A program made the position numbers and the translations under genes. Shown here in pieces: positions 7,413 through 14,815 of a stretch of DNA of 54,240 nucleotides. The stretch comes from an uncultured Verrucomicrobiota bacterium (lineage in GTDB: Bacteria > Verrucomicrobiota > Kiritimatiellia > RFP12 > UBA3636). Below the pieces are notes generated by a model, which ran no database searches, was not told where the DNA came from, and was given only the letters and a program-made list of their open reading frames with translations. Location of the stretch: assembly GCA_946624575.1 (NCBI GenBank), contig CAMOSH010000004.1, forward strand, positions 1 to 54,240. The letters are read 5' to 3'. Each line of letters begins with the position of its first letter. Within the stretch, counting starts at the first letter, position 1.

Positions 7413-9092
7413 ATGAGCATCAGAGTTTTGCAAATCGGAGTTCTTTCGGCCGCCATTGCCGCCACCGCCGCCACCGCCACAGCAAACTCCGCCTCCCCCT
7501 CCGCCGCCACCGCCACAGCAAACTCCGCCACCCCCTCCGCCGCCGCCCCTGCGCTTTCCTGGCACCTTCCCCCCACCGCCCGCATCGAGGGCGACAGGCT
7601 GATCGTGGAAGTGCCGAAGGGCGACCCGGAGCGAACAGTCGAAGCCCACGCGCAGTGCACGACGCAGCTCGACCTCTCGCCCTACCTCGCCGGCGGGCGC
7701 GGCCTGCATCTCTCCGTCCGCGTCCGCGCAAGCGATATCACCAAGCCGGACTACCGCTGGAACGGCGTCAAGTGCATGTTCCGGTATGTTTCCGACTCGA
7801 CCGGCCAGCTCGCGCACCCCGGCGCCGTGCTGCCGATCGGCTCGTTCGACTGGCGCACGGCCAATCTGCATCTGAGTTTCCTCAACACCCACGGCCTGCC
7901 CGTCGATGGCAAGGCGACGCTCGTCCTCGGCCTCCAGGGCTGCTCGGGCCGCGCCGAGTTCGACCTTTCGTCGCTCTCCATCGTCTCCGAGGACGTGGGC
8001 GTCCCGTTCGCCGAATACCGCGACTACGCAGTGGAATACCCGGAGGGCGAAGGGCCGGATGATCCCGGCCGCCGGCGCTGGCGCGGCTGCATGTCTCCGG
8101 GCGGGCGCTACACGACGGAGGAGGACGTCGAAACCCTCCACCAGTGGGGCGCGACCCTCATCCGCTACCAGATCAACCGCAACTGGTGGAAGCTGGATGA
8201 CAACCAGGACCTCGACGAATACGCGCGCTGGGTTGACTGGCGCCTCGACAACGTCGAAGACGTGCTGCGCTGGTGCGAAGCGCGCGGCATGAAGGTCTGC
8301 ATCGACCTGCACGCCCTGCCTGGCGGCAAGTGGGGCGAGCGCGAACGCGAGCCGCTGGAAATGAACATGTTCAGCGACGACCGCTACGCCGCCGCCTTCG
8401 TCGATACCTGGCGGCGCATCGCCACGCGCTTCAAGGGACACCCCGCGCTCTACGGCTACGACCTCGTGAACGAGCCCTCGCAGCGCCGTCCGCTCAGGCA
8501 CAGCTTCTGGCAGATCCAGCTCGACGCCGCCCGCGCCATCCGCGAAATCGACCCCGTGACGCCGATCGTCTTCGCCGGCAACAACGCCTCGCACGCACCC
8601 GACTTCCGCTACCTCGTGCCGATTCCTCTGGACAACGTCATCTACGAGGTTCACTGCTACCACCCGCACTCCTTCACGCACCAGGGCGTGTCCGGAAATG
8701 CGTTTTCCACGGCCGAGCACCCGATCACTTGGCCGGGCGCCGATCCGCGCACCGGCGAAGTCTGGAACAAGGACTGGCTGCGCAAGCAGCTCCAGCCCGT
8801 GCGCGACTTCCAGCTGCGGCACCACGCGAAAATCTTCGTCGGGGAATTCAGCGCAGCGGCCTGGGCGCCGGGCGCGGAAAACTACCTGCGCGACTGCATC
8901 GACCTCTTCGAGGAATACGGCTGGGACTGGACCTACCACGCCTTCCGCGAAGCGCCGTGCTGGGATGTCGAGAAAATCCTGCCGGAAGGCATTGAGCCCT
9001 CTACCAGCAACAACAAGCTGCTGATCGACGCCCCGGCCGACACGCCCCGCAAGCGCGCCCTGCTGGACGGCCTTGCGGAAAAAAACAGTTGA
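7413..9092 (+). CDS. Secreted glycoside hydrolase family 5-like (cellulase-superfamily) enzyme
   Basis: 559 residues from ATG 7413; the track start at 7404 is TTG. A signal-like N-terminus runs into an Ala/Thr/Ser stretch made of a DNA-level repeat (ATATANSA). Residues about 45-205 form a beta-type domain. The TIM-barrel region shows 'WGATLIRYQI', 'VCIDLHALPGG', 'YDLVNEPS' with the likely acid/base Glu near 354, 'HCYHPHSFTHQG' and 'IFVGEFSA' with the likely nucleophile Glu near 478. These fit clan GH-A, family GH5. Substrate is unknown; a beta-glucan or mannan is plausible. It probably acts in the periplasm or outside the cell. The CCTAGG array is immediately upstream. Confidence 0.85.
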   Translation: MSIRVLQIGVLSAAIAATAATATANSASPSAATATANSATPSAAAPALSWHLPPTARIEGDRLIVEVPKGDPERTVEAHAQCTTQLDLSPYLAGGRGLHLSVRVRASDITKPDYRWNGVKCMFRYVSDSTGQLAHPGAVLPIGSFDWRTANLHLSFLNTHGLPVDGKATLVLGLQGCSGRAEFDLSSLSIVSEDVGVPFAEYRDYAVEYPEGEGPDDPGRRRWRGCMSPGGRYTTEEDVETLHQWGATLIRYQINRNWWKLDDNQDLDEYARWVDWRLDNVEDVLRWCEARGMKVCIDLHALPGGKWGEREREPLEMNMFSDDRYAAAFVDTWRRIATRFKGHPALYGYDLVNEPSQRRPLRHSFWQIQLDAARAIREIDPVTPIVFAGNNASHAPDFRYLVPIPLDNVIYEVHCYHPHSFTHQGVSGNAFSTAEHPITWPGADPRTGEVWNKDWLRKQLQPVRDFQLRHHAKIFVGEFSAAAWAPGAENYLRDCIDLFEEYGWDWTYHAFREAPCWDVEKILPEGIEPSTSNNKLLIDAPADTPRKRALLDGLAEKNS

Positions 9093-9117
9093 CTGCAAAA
9101 GCGCGCTGCGGTAGCAT
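9089..9117 (+). promoter_or_regulatory. Predicted sigma-70 promoter for rpmH
   Basis: TTGACT at 9089-9094, a 17-bp spacer, then TAGCAT at 9112-9117. The -35 overlaps the GH5 stop codon, and ATG of rpmH lies 47 nt after the -10. Confidence 0.7.
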
Positions 9118-9164
9118 CCCTCCCCGAATTTCACGAATTTCCGCAACATAGACCCCAAAAAGAC

Positions 9165-9302
9165 ATGAAGCAGATATACCAGCCCTCCAAGATCAAGCGC
9201 GTCCGCAAGATCGGATTCCGCGCCCGCATGGCCACGGCCGACGGCCGGAAGGTTCTCAAGCGCCGCCGCCAGAAGGGCCGCGTCCGCCTCACGCAGGTCT
9301 GA
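9165..9302 (+). CDS. rpmH: 50S ribosomal protein bL34
   Basis: 45 residues, too short for the ORF track. [18 protein letters not shown] followed by [21 protein letters not shown] is diagnostic for bL34. It is a small basic protein of the large ribosomal subunit. It has its own strong promoter and is 6 nt upstream of rnpA, the classical rpmH-rnpA-yidD order. In many bacteria that cluster lies near the replication origin; dnaA, dnaN and yidC are not adjacent here. Confidence 0.97.
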   Translation: MKQIYQPSKIKRVRKIGFRARMATADGRKVLKRRRQKGRVRLTQV

Positions 9303-9308
9303 CAAACC

Positions 9309-9866
9309 ATGGCCGGGGATTCACCGGCAGGCGATACAGACACATCGCCCAAAGCTGCCGCCGCGCGCCCCGCCGCGCGGCGGCGGGTTTTTTCTTTCCC
9401 GAAAGAGGCGCGCATCGCCAACCGCGCCAGATTCCTCGAACTGTACGCCGCTCCCGGTCGAAAACTCGCGGGCAAGTTCTTCGTGCTGTTTTCAGGACCC
9501 GCGCCAGAAGGCGCGGAGCGCCATCGGCTTGGCGTGACCGCAGCCAAGCGGACGTTCCACGAGTCGCACGAACGCAATCGCGCGAAAAGACTGCTGAGAG
9601 AGTCGTTCAGGCTGGCGTGCGGAAGCATTGGCGGCCAACCGCGCGACTTCGTGCTGGTGGCGCGCCGTCCCATTCTTGGCGCGAAATGCGGGCAAGTCCG
9701 CGCCGAATTCGAGCGGCTTGCAAAAAAGGCCGTCAAAAACGGCGCCCCTCAGGGCGGACAGTCCGCCGCCAGTGACTCCGCAATGGACGCCACCCACGGC
9801 GCCGCAACGACCGCCGCCAGTGACTCCGCAACGACCGCCGACCACGGCGCCGCAACAGTATCATGA
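9309..9866 (+). CDS. rnpA: Ribonuclease P protein component
   Basis: 185 residues. The core (about 28-142) carries F-P-K-x-x-R, the 'RLGVTAAKR' strand and the RNR signature 'ERNRAKRLLRESFR'. It binds RNase P RNA for tRNA 5' maturation. The core is flanked by an Ala-rich N-terminal extension of about 25 residues and a C-terminal tail of about 40 residues built from a degenerate DNA repeat (SAASDSAMDATHGAATTAASDSATT). The tail is unusual, because the family is normally about 110-130 residues. The stop overlaps the yidD start as ATGA. Confidence 0.93.
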   Translation: MAGDSPAGDTDTSPKAAAARPAARRRVFSFPKEARIANRARFLELYAAPGRKLAGKFFVLFSGPAPEGAERHRLGVTAAKRTFHESHERNRAKRLLRESFRLACGSIGGQPRDFVLVARRPILGAKCGQVRAEFERLAKKAVKNGAPQGGQSAASDSAMDATHGAATTAASDSATTADHGAATVS

Positions 9867-10108
9867 AGTTCATCGGGATATTCCTGGTGCGCGCCTACCA
9901 GGTGATTCTCGGTCCGCTCATGGGCGGGTCGTGCCGATTCGAGCCATCATGTTCCAACTATGCGCTGGAGGCACTTGAGCGACATGGACTGCTGCGCGGA
10001 TCCTGGCTTACGCTCCGCAGGCTGCTGCGGTGCCATCCGTTCGGAGCTCACGGCCCGGATCCGGTGCCGGAGCGCTGGCCGGGCTGGTTTTCCAGGTCCC
10101 GGAAATGA
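9863..10108 (+). CDS. yidD: Membrane protein insertion efficiency factor YidD
   Basis: 81 residues, usual length. The family signature is 'CRFEPSCSNYALEALERHG', followed by 'RLLRCHPFGAHGPDPVP'. The N-terminal amphipathic stretch (IFLVRAYQVILGPL) associates with the membrane; YidD assists YidC/Sec insertion. It is translationally coupled to rnpA by ATGA overlap. The usual next gene, yidC, is absent. Confidence 0.96.
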   Translation: MKFIGIFLVRAYQVILGPLMGGSCRFEPSCSNYALEALERHGLLRGSWLTLRRLLRCHPFGAHGPDPVPERWPGWFSRSRK

Positions 10109-10192
10109 ACTGACGAGTCGGGGAGCGCGGCGTTCACGGCCTCACTGTGCGCGGCGGCCGCGCGGACGAGCGCGGCTGAATGCAATCGGCGA

Positions 10193-10624
10193 TCAGGACC
10201 TTGAGGTCACGAGCGCGATGCCGGCCAGGCACAGGGCGACGCCGAGAATCTGGCGCCAGCCAACGCTCTCCCCAAGGAAGAGCGCCCCGACGAGCAGCAG
10301 CAAAACGGCGACGGCGCTGTAGGTGACAATCGGCCCGACGCTCGCGCTCCATCCCGCGCGGTACAGGCACAGGAAGCCGCCTTCGAGCCCGATGATCGCC
10401 AGGCCCAGCAGGTAGTTTGCGATGTTGAGCGAACGCAGCTGCGGGACGATCTCGGCGCCCCTGGTCGTGACAAGCAGCATCGCAAGCGACGCAACCCCAG
10501 CGATTCCGTAGGCGACGACGAGCGCGGCGAACGGGTTCACTCCCTTTGCCGCTCCGCGCGACGAGAGCTGATAGACGAGATTAGAGCCGACGATCAGAAA
10601 GAGAGGCCAGACGGAGTGTCCCAT
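10193..10624 (-). CDS. Small EamA/DMT-superfamily membrane protein
   Basis: 143 residues with about five hydrophobic helices, single EamA-type domain ending 'SVGWRQILGVALCLAGIALV', a typical DMT C-terminus. Half-length DMT proteins usually work as dimers in export of small molecules or lipid carriers. The substrate is unknown. It is transcribed divergently from efp and convergently to yidD. Confidence 0.75.
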   Translation of the reverse strand: MGHSVWPLFLIVGSNLVYQLSSRGAAKGVNPFAALVVAYGIAGVASLAMLLVTTRGAEIVPQLRSLNIANYLLGLAIIGLEGGFLCLYRAGWSASVGPIVTYSAVAVLLLLVGALFLGESVGWRQILGVALCLAGIALVTSRS

Positions 10625-10758
10625 GGCGGTGCGGTGTGAAATGCTGTAAGGGAGGCGAGAAGGGGAAAGGTCGGCCGATTATGAACCGCCGCGGAAGGAT
10701 GTCAAGCGCAAGCGTCCAAGCCAACTGCGGAAAACCGCCGCGAAAAACGCGCCAAGGC

Positions 10759-10787
10759 TTGACGCGAAAGCGGCGGTCGGATATTCT
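10759..10787 (+). promoter_or_regulatory. Predicted sigma-70 promoter for efp
   Basis: TTGACG at 10759-10764, a 17-bp spacer, TATTCT at 10782-10787; the efp ATG is 38 nt further on. Confidence 0.7.
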
Positions 10788-10825
10788 TCCCCCCGTTTTA
10801 CGAAACCGCATACACTGGAACAATC

Positions 10826-11398
10826 ATGCCCTACACAGCATCCGATCTCCGCAAGGGCCTCAAGCTCCGCTACGAGGGCCAGCCCTACACCATCACGGAA
10901 TACAACTTCACGAAGCCCGGCAAAGGGCAGTCGATCTACACCTGCCGGCTCAAGCACATGCTCACCGGCAACACGTTCGTGAAGAACTTCCGCGAAATCG
11001 ACACCTTCGACGAACTTGACCTTGAGGAAAAGACCGTCAATTTCTCATACGAAGACGGCGACAATTTCGTGTTCCTCGACTCCGACAGCGAGCAGATCGA
11101 CATCCCGGCGTCCCTTCTGGGCGACAAGAAGTACTTCCTCGAAGACGATCTCGAGTGCAAGATCCTCTTTCTCGACGGCAACCCGGTCGAAGTGACGTTC
11201 CCGACGTTCGTCGAGCGCAAAGTCGAGTGGTGCGACGCCGGCGCCAAGGGCAACACCGCCGCCGGCAAGGTGATGAAGAACTCCCGAGTCGAGGGCGGAT
11301 ACGAACTCAAGGTCCCGATTTTCGTGAACGAGGGCGACTGGATTCGAATCGACACGCGCACCGGCGAATACGCCGACCGCATCATGGGTCGCCGTTGA
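10826..11398 (+). CDS. efp: Translation elongation factor P
   Basis: 190 residues, standard length. The KOW-like domain I carries the modification loop 'TKPGKGQS', with Lys33 in the position that is beta-lysylated in enterobacterial EF-P. The C-terminal end 'NEGDWIRIDTRTGEYADR' is the EF-P signature. EF-P relieves ribosome stalling at polyproline. A lysine 2,3-aminomutase-family enzyme is encoded at 42279-43448, which may or may not supply beta-lysine; no EpmA-like ligase was seen in the window. Confidence 0.97.
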   Translation: MPYTASDLRKGLKLRYEGQPYTITEYNFTKPGKGQSIYTCRLKHMLTGNTFVKNFREIDTFDELDLEEKTVNFSYEDGDNFVFLDSDSEQIDIPASLLGDKKYFLEDDLECKILFLDGNPVEVTFPTFVERKVEWCDAGAKGNTAAGKVMKNSRVEGGYELKVPIFVNEGDWIRIDTRTGEYADRIMGRR

Positions 11399-11421
11399 TT
11401 CGGCTGGCGGCGACCTCTCAC

Positions 11422-12930
11422 ATGGAGACATTGGCTCCACACCGCGGTCGCAGGCGGACGGCGGCATTTCTCCGCGCCGCCGCGTCGGCGCTTGCAGCTG
11501 CTTTTGCATTCGGGGCGGCCGCCCCCGCGTTCGCGATCGGCCCGCATGAAGTCGCACTGGTCGTCAACGAGGAATCCCTCGACTCGATATTGGTGGCTTC
11601 GGTATGGGCGCGGCTGCGCTCCGTGCCAGCGCCGAACATCGTCCGCGTCCGCATTCCGCGTGGCGCGGACGGGCGCTTCCCTCTCGCCATCTCCAAAGAG
11701 AAATTCAAGTCGGAAATCTTCGAGCCCGTCCGCGAAGCGCTCGAACTCGGCGGCGCCGGGCCGCGCATTCTGGCATGGGTGTACTCTTGCGACTTTCCCC
11801 TGCGCGTAGCCGCGACCGAGGACGGCTCGGTGCCAGGCCCGTCAACCAACGATCTCTCGCTTGCCGGCGCGACATTCCTCGGGACCGCGACCTGGCCCAG
11901 TCAGGGATCCGTGGCTTCGGGTTTCCTCTCATCCCCGCTTTACGCCGGACCGGACGGCCCGGACAACGGCACGGCGCTTCCCGCGACCGCGTTCGACCGC
12001 GCTCGCACCGACCTGCTGGACCGGATGCCGATTCCTTCTGCCATTCTCGCCGTAACCGCCAAGGGCGGAATTTCGGCAACTGAGGCAGTGGCGGCGCTGG
12101 AGCGCGCGGCGGCGGCGGACTCCACTTGCGCCACCGGAGTCGTCTGCTTTGCGCGCCGCGACGGCATTCGCGACGAAAGCCGTGCCTGGCAATACGGGCG
12201 CGTGGCGGAAACCGCGTTTCCCGCAGACGGGCCGCTGCATCCGCTCGAAGTCCCCGTCGGGTCGCCGACGCCGCACGTCCAGTACGCCGGCTACATGACC
12301 GGGGCCACGACGGTCGATTCGCCGCCGCAGCTGGCGCCCGGATCCTACGCCGACCATTTCACGAGCTACGCGGCCGCGTTCGAACTGCCGCAGCAGATGA
12401 AGGCCACACGCTGGATTTCTGCGGGGGCGGCGTTCACATCCGGCATGGTCTGCGAACCATTTGCAATCTGGCCAAAGTTCCCGACGGCGTGGATATTCCC
12501 GCGTCTCGCCGCAGGCGCGACGATGATCGAGGCGTTCTACTCCTCCGTGCGCTCGCCGCTTCAGATACAGCCCATCGGAGACCCCCTTTGCGCGCCCTGG
12601 GCGCCGAAGACGCAGACCGAAATCGACATAATCGGGGAAGACGGCGCCACCAGCGCCTCCGCCACGTTCTCGGGGCTGGTGCGAATGCGCGCTAAGCTTG
12701 AATTCAACGCCGACGACGCCGCAGACCCCCCGCAGTTCAGGTACTCCTGGTTCGTTGACGACAAGCCACGCTCCACCGGAGAGCTTTTCATGTGGGACGC
12801 CGGCATGGAGGAACCTGGTTTCCACGAGGTGCGACTCGTCGCAAAGCGCACCGACATGCCTGAACGGCCACAGACATTCGCGATCCGCGTTTTCGAAACC
12901 GAAAAGCCTTCATACGGGGGACCGTGGTGA
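11422..12930 (+). CDS. TIGR03790-like secreted protein
   Basis: 502 residues from ATG 11422 (the ORF track start lies inside efp). N-terminal Arg-rich region plus Ala-rich hydrophobic stretch ending AFA is a signal peptide. 'VALVVNEESLDSILVASVWA' followed by 'PAPNIVRVRIP', and later 'WIFPRLAAGATMIEAFYSSV' and 'IQPIGDPLCAPW', match the pattern of TIGR03790 proteins found mainly in Verrucomicrobia, Planctomycetes and relatives. Function is unknown. The C-terminal 90 residues look like an Ig/PKD-type domain ('FRYSWFVDDKP'). It overlaps the next gene by 7 nt and lies 23 nt after efp, suggesting a shared transcript. Confidence 0.7.
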   Translation: METLAPHRGRRRTAAFLRAAASALAAAFAFGAAAPAFAIGPHEVALVVNEESLDSILVASVWARLRSVPAPNIVRVRIPRGADGRFPLAISKEKFKSEIFEPVREALELGGAGPRILAWVYSCDFPLRVAATEDGSVPGPSTNDLSLAGATFLGTATWPSQGSVASGFLSSPLYAGPDGPDNGTALPATAFDRARTDLLDRMPIPSAILAVTAKGGISATEAVAALERAAAADSTCATGVVCFARRDGIRDESRAWQYGRVAETAFPADGPLHPLEVPVGSPTPHVQYAGYMTGATTVDSPPQLAPGSYADHFTSYAAAFELPQQMKATRWISAGAAFTSGMVCEPFAIWPKFPTAWIFPRLAAGATMIEAFYSSVRSPLQIQPIGDPLCAPWAPKTQTEIDIIGEDGATSASATFSGLVRMRAKLEFNADDAADPPQFRYSWFVDDKPRSTGELFMWDAGMEEPGFHEVRLVAKRTDMPERPQTFAIRVFETEKPSYGGPW

Positions 12931-13760
12931 GGCGGCCGGATTCGACTGCGGAATTTCCGGCGGCGGTGCCGTGTCGCGCCGCCGCCAGTTTGTTTTTCGC
13001 CGGTCTTTTTTCCGTTGCGGTCTGCGGCTGCGGCGCGGGACCGCGCTCGCGGCTGGAGGCGCTGCAGCGCGCCGAGACCGCCGACGCCGAATTCGCCGCG
13101 GCGCGCGAGGCGCAGCTCGACGGTCGCATTGACGACGCCCGCCGGATATACTCAGACTTGACTATCGCGCGCCCGCTCAACGCAATGGCGCATCTCCAGC
13201 TCGGCATACTGCTTCAGGACAGCGCAGGGGATCCAGTCGGCGCCATCGGGCAGTACGAAGCGTATCTGCGGTTGGCGCCGGATTCGGAAAAGGAAGCACT
13301 TGTTCGCGAGAGGTTGCAGCTGTCCCGCGACCAGGTCGCACGCCGCCACGGCGCAATCGAGCGCGCAAGCGCAAGCGATGCCGACGTCGAGCGCGTCTCC
13401 TCCGAACTCGCCGCCGTCAAGGCTGAACTCGATTCCACCCGCGACGCCCTGGCGGAAGCGGAGGCGCAGCGGGACAAGGCGCAGGATGACGTCCTGCGCC
13501 TGCATCGCACGATATCTGGACTTCAGCGCCAGATTGACATTCTCCAGGGCGGCGGCGCCCCGGTTCGCGGATCTTCGGCGGTTCCGCCAACCGGCGACGG
13601 CGCCCGCACCTATCGCGTGAAGCGCGGCGACACGCTTCTCTCGATCGCGCAGCGCACATACGGCGACGCGACGCGCAACCGGGACATCCGCGACGCCAAC
13701 CCGGGAAAGGTCGGCGAGGGCGACGTCATCCGCGAAGGCGACGTTCTGGTCCTGCCCTAG
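12924..13760 (+). CDS. Lipoprotein with TPR-like repeats, coiled coil and C-terminal LysM domain
   Basis: 278 residues from GTG 12924 (or GTG 12927). Signal peptide ends in a plausible lipobox 'SVAVCGC'. Residues about 50-120 hold TPR-like helices ('[12 protein letters not shown]', '[15 protein letters not shown]'). A Glu/Ala/Arg-rich coiled coil covers about 145-205. The C-terminus is a clear LysM: '[20 protein letters not shown]' through '[11 protein letters not shown]'. LysM binds peptidoglycan, so this is probably an outer- or inner-membrane lipoprotein anchored to the wall. It overlaps the upstream gene and shares 3 nt of stop sequence with convergent rpe. Confidence 0.8.
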   Translation: MVRRPDSTAEFPAAVPCRAAASLFFAGLFSVAVCGCGAGPRSRLEALQRAETADAEFAAAREAQLDGRIDDARRIYSDLTIARPLNAMAHLQLGILLQDSAGDPVGAIGQYEAYLRLAPDSEKEALVRERLQLSRDQVARRHGAIERASASDADVERVSSELAAVKAELDSTRDALAEAEAQRDKAQDDVLRLHRTISGLQRQIDILQGGGAPVRGSSAVPPTGDGARTYRVKRGDTLLSIAQRTYGDATRNRDIRDANPGKVGEGDVIREGDVLVLP

Positions 13761-14431
13761 AGTTCCGGCAAGGGAACCGCTTCCGGGGCCGCCGCCCCGA
13801 GCCTGCGGAAAAGAGCAATTTCCGCTGCCATGTCCGCGGCGCGGAAAAGCGATGTACCGGCGACAAATGCGTCAGCGCCGGCCGCCGCCGCGACCGGAAG
13901 CGTGTCCCGCCCCACCCCGCCGTCGACCATGAGCCGCAGGTCCGGCGCGACCGCGCGAAGGGCGCGAAGCGTGTCCATCGGCTCCGTCATGAACCGCTGC
14001 CCGCCAAAACCGGGAAACACCGTCATGCACAGAACCTCGTCCACCAGGTCGAGCCGTTCAAGAGCCGGCGCGGGCGGCGTGCGGGGATTGAGGACCAGCC
14101 CCGCGCGACAGCCAAGCGCGCGTATCGCACGCAGCGTCGCGGAGACGTCGCAATCCGCTTCCGCGTGGATCTGGATCGTCGTGGCGCCGGCCTTGGCGAA
14201 CGCCTCGACGTAGCGATGCGGATGCTGCATCATGAGATGCACGTTGCGCGGCAGCGCCGGCGCGACGCGCGTCGCAAGCCCGACAAAATCAGGACCGAAC
14301 GACAGATTGGGCACGAAATGCGCGTCCATCACGTCGATGTGCAATTCGTCGGCGCCCGCGTCCGCGCAGCGCAGGATTTCGCGTTCGAGATTGCCAAGGT
14401 CGGCGGCAAGAAGAGACGGAAGGATTGTCAT
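13757..14431 (-). CDS. rpe: Ribulose-phosphate 3-epimerase
   Basis: 224 residues from ATG 14431; the 33 extra residues in the track have no family similarity. Starts '[19 protein letters not shown]'. Metal/catalytic motifs are '[16 protein letters not shown]', '[12 protein letters not shown]', '[10 protein letters not shown]' and 'VDGGV'. It interconverts ribulose-5-P and xylulose-5-P in the pentose phosphate pathway. Its stop overlaps the stop of the convergent LysM gene. CTAG array 2 lies upstream, between it and divergent ligA. Confidence 0.96.
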   Translation of the reverse strand: MTILPSLLAADLGNLEREILRCADAGADELHIDVMDAHFVPNLSFGPDFVGLATRVAPALPRNVHLMMQHPHRYVEAFAKAGATTIQIHAEADCDVSATLRAIRALGCRAGLVLNPRTPPAPALERLDLVDEVLCMTVFPGFGGQRFMTEPMDTLRALRAVAPDLRLMVDGGVGRDTLPVAAAAGADAFVAGTSLFRAADMAAEIALFRRLGAAAPEAVPLPEL

Positions 14432-14545
14432 GGGAAAATTCCAGAAAATGGCACCGGGTGCGCGCGGTGCCGCAAGCCCGTGACGCGGATTGTATCCCCG
14501 CGCAACCACCCGGTCAATGGCGCCGCCCAAGGTTTCCCAGACTAC

Positions 14546-14758
14546 CTAGTTTTTCTAAGAGGTTCTAGGAATCCTAGGAAACCTAGGCTCCCTAGGGGTC
14601 ATAGGTTTCCTAGAGACCCTAGGTTTCCTAGGTTCCCTAGGGTTCCTAGCGGCCCTAGGTTCCCTAGCGGCCCTAGGCTCCCTAGAGGTCCTAGGAGTCC
14701 TAGGGGTCCTAGGTTCCCTAGCGGCCCTAGAGTTCCTAGGCTCCCTAGGATTCCCTAG
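14546..14758 (-). repeat. CTAG array 2 (about 22 CTAG cores), opposite orientation to array 1
   Basis: About 22 CTAG tetramers in 213 bp, mostly CCTAGG with CCTAGC and CCTAGA variants, again about 9-10 bp apart. The spacers read TTC, CTC and GGT on the plus strand, so on the minus strand they match the GAA/GAG/ACC style of array 1. It lies in the divergent region between rpe and ligA, ending 23 bp before the ligA -35. A collagen-like ORF in the track is a product of the period. Confidence 0.9.
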
Positions 14759-14780
14759 CAACCCAGCTGGAGGCCGCGCT

Positions 14781-14808
14781 TTGAAGTTCGTCGCGGATGT
14801 GGTATCCT
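14781..14808 (+). promoter_or_regulatory. Predicted ligA promoter giving a leaderless or nearly leaderless mRNA
   Basis: TTGAAG at 14781-14786, 16-bp spacer, TATCCT at 14803-14808. The ATG at 14816 is only 7 nt beyond the -10, so transcription would start at or next to the start codon. No Shine-Dalgarno sequence fits. Confidence 0.6.
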
Positions 14809-14815
14809 CCCGGCC

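Noticed and set aside
7380-9305. 641-residue minus-strand ORF opposite the GH5 gene
   Set aside because: Shadow of a GC-rich gene; the plus strand has signal peptide and GH5 catalytic motifs.
14165-14758. Collagen-like ORF ([12 protein letters not shown])
   Set aside because: It is the CTAG array translated; the period is 9-10 bp, not a stable codon register, and there is no start signal.
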